Origin: Candidatus Bathyarchaeota archaeon
GTDB lineage: Archaea; Thermoproteota; Bathyarchaeia; Bathyarchaeales; DTEX01
NCBI GenBank assembly: GCA_003601725.1
Contig: PIYJ01000066.1
Span: 1 to 11,286 of the forward strand
Reading direction: 5' to 3'
DNA: 11,286 nucleotides
In this document: in pieces, positions 6,754 to 11,286 of the stretch
Numbering within the stretch: position 1 is the first letter of the stretch
How the letters are laid out: each line of letters begins with the position of its first letter
Translations under genes and position numbers: made by a program
Notes under the pieces: generated by a model
Database searches by the model: none
Told to the model about the DNA's origin: nothing
Seen by the model: only the letters and a program-made list of their open reading frames with translations

Positions 6754-8472
6754 TCACATCATGAAGGAATAGCTGAAAAATGTATCCACAAATTTTTTCA
6801 TGAGCTCATAAGGCGTTTTAACTATGCAGTGAACTGGAAAATAATCTTTTATATCTTCGCTGTCGATTCCTATTCCAATGATATTTATTCCCGACCTCAA
6901 CGCATCTACGACCTGTTCTTTTGCATCTTCAGCGGCTCCTCGGTATCCCATTGGAAACCCGTCGGAGACCACTATCAGTATCTTGCTTTCTTCGTATCTT
7001 CTCTTTAAGGCTTCAGTCGCCATCTTGATTCCATCCGCAAGATAGGTCATTCCGCTATGCTTTATTCCGCCTATTCTTGCACAGACGGTTCGGTTATGGT
7101 TCTCAGTGAAGTCCTTGATTATGTAAAATTTGTCATCGAAAGCGAAAACGCCTAGGGAACGGTTGTCAGGGAACAATTTTCTAGAAACCTCCGTTAAACA
7201 TAAAACCACATCTTTGACTTCACCGGCGAAACTTTCTAGACTTAAGCTAACATCAACCAGAACGCCCCAAGCTTGAGCTCTATAACGCAGAGTATCCTCT
7301 TGGAATATATCGCTTCGTTGCTGCTGACTGGCGATGACCTGTATCGCCTCCTGTAGATCTATGATTCCCGTCTCTCTTCTGAAGTCTTCTCCGGTGAGAT
7401 TGTAATAAAGCGCAAGTCTATTCGTAATCCGCCGGATGGTCTTAGAGTGAACAGCTCTTCTCCTCAGGAACTCGGCATAGTCATGCTCGGGGAAAACGAA
7501 ATCTTTGAATCGAGTATTCTTCCCCGCTTCTTTGTATCTTGAAAGAATCTTTCTCATTGCCTTCTCTTTTCTCATCCAGTCCCAATAATTCTGAGATGCC
7601 TCGTTCTTCAAATATTCATAGTTAATATCGATCTTTAGACCTAATCTTTGCTTTATTTCATTCTGTATCACCGTCTCAGAAGGAGGCTTTAAATCCTTCT
7701 CGAATATGGAATTTTTGCTTAGATGATTCATATACAGAAAGGATGGTACTTCAGAAAGCGCAGATGAATAATCTGATAGAAGATCGTAGATCTCGGAGAA
7801 AGCCTTCATCTTAGACTCGGTCTCTTGAGCTTTCACGGCGTCTAATCTGTTGCCCAATTTAGAAAAAGCCTTAATGTTCCGTCTTTCTAATCTCCTCAGC
7901 ATCTTCACTGCATTCTTAACGTTCCCGAACGAGCCTTCAAGTCTCCCCTTTATCATACCCGTCTTGTAGAGTGATAGAATCGAAGCGGCTAATCTGACAC
8001 CTCTGTTTCTGATCATATGAGCAGGCTTAAGCGCAAGATACGAAAAAGCATCAGCAACCTTAATCTCAGGCAATAAATCCCTATGAAACGTCTTCAAGTA
8101 AGCATTCAACACGGCATCTTCGACCATAACGATCGCGGTTAAGGCTGTGTTCTCCTCTTTTCCTTTAAGCTGATCCGAATACAAGCGGGGATCCACGATC
8201 ACGGTGAAGAGGCTCAGATAATAGATGGATGATTTAAACAAGTCCCATAAGATCTGTATCTGCATCTCATCTCTCGGATCAAAGATTATCCCTTGATATT
8301 CCAGCATTCTGTTCTTTAGCTTCTTAACGTTGGGAAGACAGATCACGAATCCGTAATCATCTTTTTCAATGAAAGGAAAAGGTATCGAATCTTGTACAAG
8401 TATCTTTATTTCACCAGGCTCCTTTCCAGTTAACTCATACGAAATGAACCATGCGGAATCATAGAACTTCAA
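6754..8472 (-). CDS. NorD/CbbO-type von Willebrand factor A domain protein
   Basis: The last about 170 residues form a VWA domain with a complete MIDAS metal site: DVSLS (D407, S409, S411), T476 in HSGMT and D504 in VVSDGFPM. Around it the pattern of DGFPMGY, an EDAKEQVVDALRSGI helix and IIGIGID followed by DYFP closely follows NorD/CbbO proteins. The first 390 residues are mostly helical and not otherwise recognised. Partners of this family work with a CbbQ/NorQ AAA+ ATPase, the MIDAS binding an acidic residue of the ATPase or client so that the client is remodelled or loaded with metal. The start is TTG at 8472, supported by GGTGAG five bases upstream; that site lies in the 20-base gap after the ATPase stop, so the two are one operon and probably translated together. 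Length is 572 residues. There is no signal or membrane segment. The client is unknown. Confidence 0.88.
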   Translation of the reverse strand: MKFYDSAWFISYELTGKEPGEIKILVQDSIPFPFIEKDDYGFVICLPNVKKLKNRMLEYQGIIFDPRDEMQIQILWDLFKSSIYYLSLFTVIVDPRLYSDQLKGKEENTALTAIVMVEDAVLNAYLKTFHRDLLPEIKVADAFSYLALKPAHMIRNRGVRLAASILSLYKTGMIKGRLEGSFGNVKNAVKMLRRLERRNIKAFSKLGNRLDAVKAQETESKMKAFSEIYDLLSDYSSALSEVPSFLYMNHLSKNSIFEKDLKPPSETVIQNEIKQRLGLKIDINYEYLKNEASQNYWDWMRKEKAMRKILSRYKEAGKNTRFKDFVFPEHDYAEFLRRRAVHSKTIRRITNRLALYYNLTGEDFRRETGIIDLQEAIQVIASQQQRSDIFQEDTLRYRAQAWGVLVDVSLSLESFAGEVKDVVLCLTEVSRKLFPDNRSLGVFAFDDKFYIIKDFTENHNRTVCARIGGIKHSGMTYLADGIKMATEALKRRYEESKILIVVSDGFPMGYRGAAEDAKEQVVDALRSGINIIGIGIDSEDIKDYFPVHCIVKTPYELMKKFVDTFFSYSFMM

Positions 8473-8477
8473 AGAGA

Positions 8478-8483
8478 CTCACC
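8478..8483 (-). promoter_or_regulatory. Ribosome binding site that fixes the TTG start of the VWA gene
   Basis: GGTGAG on the minus strand sits five bases before the TTG at 8472 and inside the 20-base gap after the ATPase gene. It is the main support for a TTG start, since no ATG lies nearby in frame. Confidence 0.6.
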
Positions 8484-8492
8484 GAGAAGCCC

Positions 8493-9551
8493 TTAAGAAA
8501 AGAACGTCTTGATTATCCTCCTAACAGTCTCTTGAATCTCAACATCATCACTCGTGGTGCCTATGATGCTCTCCTCAGCTGCTTGAAGCGGATCGTTTCC
8601 ATCAGCAACAAGAATCGCCCAGTTCATCAGGTCACCCGGTGAAGGCCCATAAGGCAGGTCTCCCATCTGGTATTGTCGACGTAGCTCCGCCCCGGCACGT
8701 ACAATCCTCGCCGCTGTGTCTTCATCCACCCCGCTTCTCTTCTGGATCAACTTGATTTCTTCAGGCGATATCTCCTTGCCTATGCTCAGATAGCCAAAGT
8801 TTATCCAGACTGACATCCGTCTTCTAAACGCAGCGTTCAGGGGCTTCGTACCTGCGAATTCGCTTGAGAAGGGGTTCATGGAGATTATGACGTATCCATA
8901 GGGATGCCTCTTCACGATCTCATTATCCTTCTCTGTCAGAACTATGTGACCACGCGTATCTAAGATTGGGTTTAGACGCGCCGCTATGTCCTGCTTCATC
9001 ATGTTCGCTTCGTCCAGATATAGGATTCCGCCGTTCCTGCACCATGAGATTATCTGGCCGTCTATCCAGTTCTCCTTTCCGAGGCCTATGTATCTTCCGA
9101 AGAGATCATAGGTTGATGTTTGCAAGCCGCAGTTCACTTCCCAGATCGGTAGACCGGTGAGTTCAGCGATGAAATAGACTATATGCGTCTTTCCAGTTCC
9201 GCTCGGCCCGATTAAGGCGCATTGTTTGAAATAGAATAATGCTCGAACGATCTGTTTCACATAGTTTTTTCCCGGAGGCGTGATGTATTCTGGAACGTTC
9301 GAGGGAATCATGTCTCTTACGGATTCGGGAAACTCGTAATCAGGATGAAGATCATACTTTTCTATGCCATATTTCCGTAGGAGCTCCGACTTGGCTTCTG
9401 TCTTCCTAATCAGAACGTTAAGTTTTGCATTTTTGACTTTCATCTTAACACGTGTCTCTACATATTGTCTGCTGCTGTAGCTCTCTTTGAGACGATGACT
9501 TCCATACGCAACCTTGCCTTTATTTTGCTCTTTACCCTTGTGAGCCTGCAA
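8493..9551 (-). CDS. MoxR-type AAA+ ATPase of the CbbQ/NorQ/NirQ family
   Basis: An AAA+ ATPase that, with a VWA partner, uses ATP to remodel a client enzyme. Visible motifs: Walker A GPSGTGKT (115-122), Walker B ILYLDE (176-181), sensor 1 in ISMNP (N226) and arginine fingers AFRRRM (241-246). The segments DLFGRYIG, NWIDGQI, KRHPYGYVIISMNP and RSGVDEDTAARIVRAGAELR follow CbbQ/NorQ closely, including the C-terminal GVDE-TAARLVR-type helix. Where CbbQ proteins have a sensor-2 STR motif, this one reads PSPGDL, so the sensor-2 arginine seems absent. About 80 residues of basic N-terminal extension precede the core. The start is TTG at 9551, supported by GGAAGGG about nine bases upstream; the next in-frame ATG is 36 codons later. 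It is the first gene of the leftward operon, 20 bases from the VWA gene, and is divergent from the SecB-like gene across 158 bases. CobS or GvpN relatives are alternatives but fit less well. Confidence 0.9.
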   Translation of the reverse strand: MQAHKGKEQNKGKVAYGSHRLKESYSSRQYVETRVKMKVKNAKLNVLIRKTEAKSELLRKYGIEKYDLHPDYEFPESVRDMIPSNVPEYITPPGKNYVKQIVRALFYFKQCALIGPSGTGKTHIVYFIAELTGLPIWEVNCGLQTSTYDLFGRYIGLGKENWIDGQIISWCRNGGILYLDEANMMKQDIAARLNPILDTRGHIVLTEKDNEIVKRHPYGYVIISMNPFSSEFAGTKPLNAAFRRRMSVWINFGYLSIGKEISPEEIKLIQKRSGVDEDTAARIVRAGAELRRQYQMGDLPYGPSPGDLMNWAILVADGNDPLQAAEESIIGTTSDDVEIQETVRRIIKTFFS

Positions 9552-9709
9552 GCCTAAAGCCCCTTCCTATTAATCGGTAGGATGACTCTTTAAACTCTGG
9601 TTCGTAGCGTGACCCTACACACAAAAAGGAAATTGGCAGTAAGGCGTCATCTATACCAAAAAGGGACGGCCGTCAAAGAGTCCAACTGATCACAGGGAGA
9701 CATGGACTA
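9552..9709. promoter_or_regulatory. Divergent promoter region between the AAA+ and SecB-like genes
   Basis: These 158 bases should hold promoters for both directions. Leftwards, TTTAAAG on the minus strand (about 9588-9594) precedes the GGAAGGG site and the TTG at 9551. Rightwards, CTATAC at 9651-9656 is a TATA-like box about 55 bases before the SecB-like ATG. Shared control of the two transcripts is possible. Confidence 0.5.
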
Positions 9710-10141
9710 ATGAGCTCTAGCGAAGTAAGAATAGACGTTAAACTATTTAACGTAGCGGGAGCTCTAACAGGCAACGTACAGAGAGACGATATTGAGCCGA
9801 GCTTCGACGTAAACGTGAAATTGGAAGAGATCGATAGAAGCACCACCGAAGCGGCATTCAATTTTGCAATCGCCATGAACACGAAGCCCAGCATCGTAAG
9901 GTTCGACGTAAATGGCATAGTGAGAGTATTCGGAGAAAGCAAAGCCGTCGATAAGCTCCTAGAGACAGATCCAGAAACGAAAGTGCCATATCTCCTAAAG
10001 AAGATATACCAGCAGATCTTCGTCTCCATCTTTCTTCTCTCAGGAATCATGAACGCTCCTCACCCGCCCCCGGATCTTCTGTTCTTATCAGTCAAAAATG
10101 AAGCCGGAAAAACCGAGGAAAACCCTGAAACAGAGGAGTAA
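9710..10141 (+). CDS. SecB-like (archaeal MJ0357-type) fold protein, putative chaperone
   Basis: A 143-residue acidic-tailed protein whose order of elements matches SecB. A first strand pair (EVRIDVKLFNVAG, 5-17) precedes long strands (IEPSFDVNVKLEEID and AAFNFAIAMN, then VRFDVNGIVRVFGE to about 76). A helical end follows: KVPYLLKKIYQQIFVSIFLL (91-110) and then NAPHPPPDLLF (115-125). The last part parallels the SecB sequence LFPYARECITSM...FPQLNLAPVNFDALF. SecB binds unfolded polypeptides; archaeal relatives such as MJ0357 are known to me from memory. The YQQIFVSIFLLSGIM stretch is hydrophobic but corresponds to the SecB oligomer helix rather than a membrane anchor. The ATG at 9710 has AGGGAGA nine bases upstream; an ATG at 9702 leads at once to a stop. 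It is divergent from the AAA+ gene and followed 94 bases later by a TrmB-type regulator. I infer that it holds a client for the AAA+/VWA pair. Confidence 0.72.
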   Translation: MSSSEVRIDVKLFNVAGALTGNVQRDDIEPSFDVNVKLEEIDRSTTEAAFNFAIAMNTKPSIVRFDVNGIVRVFGESKAVDKLLETDPETKVPYLLKKIYQQIFVSIFLLSGIMNAPHPPPDLLFLSVKNEAGKTEENPETEE

Positions 10142-10190
10142 GAGGCAAAATTATCTGAACCAACAGTTCGAATCTCCCTTTCATAACCCA

Positions 10191-10200
10191 TTTAATATTT
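10191..10200 (+). promoter_or_regulatory. Probable TATA box of the TrmB-family gene
   Basis: TTTAATATTT predicts a transcript starting near 10220. That is downstream of the GTG at 10206, the earliest in-frame start, and supports the ATG at 10236 or the later one at 10290. Confidence 0.45.
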
Positions 10201-10235
10201 AATGAGTGATAGCTGCATGTCGCCAAGCGCCGAAA

Positions 10236-10249
10236 ATGGGGAACCCCAT
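10236..10249. promoter_or_regulatory. ATGGGG-AA-CCCCAT inverted repeat at the TrmB start
   Basis: Six-base arms around two A lie right at the proposed start codon and about 15 bases after the predicted transcription start. The site could be an operator through which the regulator controls itself, or a small hairpin over the start. It could also be chance. Confidence 0.25.
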
Positions 10250-11159
10250 ATTGACAATAACGAAACATTCAATCACTAAGAAAAGCGAAATGCTTGCCGA
10301 GGTAGCTCACGTAGGGGAAGGAAAGACAATTCTTAGAAGTATAGGCGCTTTTAAATTTCAGCTTGAAAATTCTCCGGACTACAAACAGATATGTAAGGCG
10401 CTTATTAAATTTGGACTTTCAAAGAACGAAGCGAGAGTCTTCATTTATCTTGCGAAATACGGCGAACAGAAGGCTCATAGAATATCAAAAGCGTTATCGC
10501 TTCATAGAACGGAGACCTATAAGATTCTTAAGAGACTGGAAGAAAAAGGCTTAGCCTATCGTATTCTCGATAAACCCATCAAATTCGCCGTCATCCCAAT
10601 CAATAAGGCCCTGGAAAATCTGGTTCAAGAAGAGAAACAGAGAATACAGCGATTAGAAGAGGAGAAAAAGAAGATCATGGAAATCTGGGACTCCATCCTG
10701 GTTCCAATAAGAGATCCCACGGCGCTTGGCGAATTCATACAGGTGCTTAAAGGGAAAAATCAGATCTGCATCAAAGCCAGCGAAGTGATGGAGAACGCTG
10801 AAGACGAGATTCTAATAGTAGCCTCAAACGAGAATCTTCTGCAGCTCTTCTATTCAGGGGTTATGGACGGCCTAGCGGAGAAGGCCAAGAAGATCAAGGT
10901 TAAGGTGATAACGGATTCCTCGCTTAGAAGCACCTACATAATTAAGAAGCTAAGGCTTAAGGAGAAGAGTCTCTGCGTAGACATCGATTATTTGCCGAGC
11001 TTTATCCTATCAGAGAAGAGTCTCCTCCTCTTTTTCGACGATGAAAATGGGAAGAATGGGAAACGTGCTCTCTGGACAAATCAGAAGGCTATGATAGATG
11101 CCCTGAGAGTCTCATTTCTGAGTCTTAATGAATGGGAGAGATTCGTAAAGGCTTCTTAA
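10236..11159 (+). CDS. TrmB-family transcriptional regulator
   Basis: A DNA-binding regulator of the archaeal TrmB family. From the ATG at 10236 it has 307 residues. About 50 N-terminal residues of no known family precede the winged helix-turn-helix: ALIKFGLSKNEARVFIYLAK, then AHRISKALSLHRTETYKILK and RLEEKGL. This is followed by a charged coiled coil (about 128-150) and a C-terminal domain beginning EFIQVLKGKNQICIKASEVM. That domain contains EILIVASNENLLQLF and IKVKVITD, resembling the phospholipase-D-like effector domain of short TrmB proteins rather than the sugar-binding type. The frame opens at GTG 10206, but a TATA box at 10191 places transcription start after it; ATG 10290 is another candidate, and none has a strong ribosome site. 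It follows the SecB-like gene by 94 bases and is the obvious candidate to control the AAA+/VWA/SecB-like cluster, though it could also serve the sugar genes. Confidence 0.87.
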   Translation: MGNPILTITKHSITKKSEMLAEVAHVGEGKTILRSIGAFKFQLENSPDYKQICKALIKFGLSKNEARVFIYLAKYGEQKAHRISKALSLHRTETYKILKRLEEKGLAYRILDKPIKFAVIPINKALENLVQEEKQRIQRLEEEKKKIMEIWDSILVPIRDPTALGEFIQVLKGKNQICIKASEVMENAEDEILIVASNENLLQLFYSGVMDGLAEKAKKIKVKVITDSSLRSTYIIKKLRLKEKSLCVDIDYLPSFILSEKSLLLFFDDENGKNGKRALWTNQKAMIDALRVSFLSLNEWERFVKAS

Positions 11160-11174
11160 GAAATGCCCGCCGCA

Positions 11175-11179
11175 TTTTT
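11175..11179 (+). terminator. Weak T-tract after the TrmB gene
   Basis: Five T follow the TrmB stop by 15 bases, in a GC-rich then T-rich context (CCCGCCGCATTTTTG). It is short, so termination here is only a possibility. Confidence 0.25.
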
Positions 11180-11222
11180 GCACATAAAACGATGAGCTGA
11201 ATTCAATCCAGCAAAACTATTG

Positions 11223-11231
11223 ATTATAAAT
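11223..11231 (+). promoter_or_regulatory. Probable TATA box of the gene starting at 11252
   Basis: ATTATAAAT is the clearest TATA-like sequence after the TrmB gene. It would start transcription almost exactly at the ATG at 11252. Confidence 0.4.
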
Positions 11232-11251
11232 CTACGTTTGAGGCACGTTTT

Positions 11252-11286
11252 ATGTCTTCAGAAATCCTTAATATATCATCATATTT
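11252..11286 (+). CDS. Start of an unidentified gene running off the right edge
   Basis: An ATG at 11252 is preceded by GAGG eight bases upstream and by a TATA-like ATTATAAAT at 11223-11231, correctly spaced for a short or absent leader. Only 11 codons are visible (MSSEILNISSY) before the window ends, so no family can be named. Confidence 0.4.
   Translation, partial: MSSEILNISSY

Noticed and set aside
6622..7008. Plus-strand open frame of 128 codons
   Set aside because: It overlaps the acidic tail of the gene at 6051 and the 3' end of the VWA gene in other frames and is very basic and low in complexity, as expected of a shadow frame.
6754..9551. Gas vesicle (GvpN) or cobaltochelatase (CobS/CobT) operon
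   Set aside because: No GvpA-type structural protein or CobN is present, and both proteins follow the CbbQ/NorQ and NorD/CbbO patterns more closely.
9710..10141. Membrane protein, because of the hydrophobic YQQIFVSIFLLSGIM stretch
   Set aside because: The stretch is short, is flanked by PYLLKK and NAPHPPP and lies where SecB has its long helix; there are no other hydrophobic segments.
1..11286. CRISPR array, tRNA or rRNA genes
   Set aside because: No regularly spaced direct repeats, cloverleaf-like sequences or rRNA-like segments were seen in any intergenic region.

Overview
The window looks like chromosomal DNA from an archaeon. Short AT-rich TATA-type boxes lie about 25-50 bases before several starts, Shine-Dalgarno sites are GGTG/GAGG-like, arginine is mostly AGA/AGG, and it carries a TrmB-type regulator, a GH116 glycosidase like those of Sulfolobus, and a protein resembling the archaeal SecB-like family. 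An uncultured Thermoproteota/Bathyarchaeia-type lineage is my guess, not something the sequence proves.

Left edge (1-417): a perfect 49-bp inverted repeat (1-49 and 112-160) surrounds 62 bases. These carry a strong ribosome binding site and the start of a gene that runs leftwards off the window. The repeat starts exactly at base 1, so it may be an assembly fold-back, although an invertible switch cannot be excluded.

Sugar region (418-5159): nagA (N-acetylglucosamine-6-phosphate deacetylase) and a GH116 beta-glycosidase face right and together suggest use of amino-sugar glycans. Two decayed genes sit around the glycosidase on the minus strand: the tail of a uroporphyrinogen decarboxylase/methyltransferase-like protein (about 1598-1790), and a dihydrodipicolinate synthase/N-acetylneuraminate lyase-family gene (4577-5159) broken by an internal deletion and a frameshift. 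The locus is being eroded.

Accessory cluster (5309-11159): two unrecognised proteins (5430-5999, 6051-6710) run rightwards and converge on a leftward two-gene operon. That operon encodes a CbbQ/NorQ-type MoxR AAA+ ATPase (9551-8493) followed after 20 bases by a NorD/CbbO-type von Willebrand factor A protein (8472-6754). Facing away from the ATPase is a 143-residue SecB-like protein (9710-10141), followed by a TrmB-family regulator (10236-11159). Known CbbQ/CbbO and NorQ/NorD pairs remodel or load metal into a client enzyme (rubisco, nitric oxide reductase). No such client is here, so the two orphan proteins and the SecB-like protein are candidate partners or substrates. This set is the most likely undescribed system in the window. 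At 11252 another gene appears to begin and runs off the right edge.
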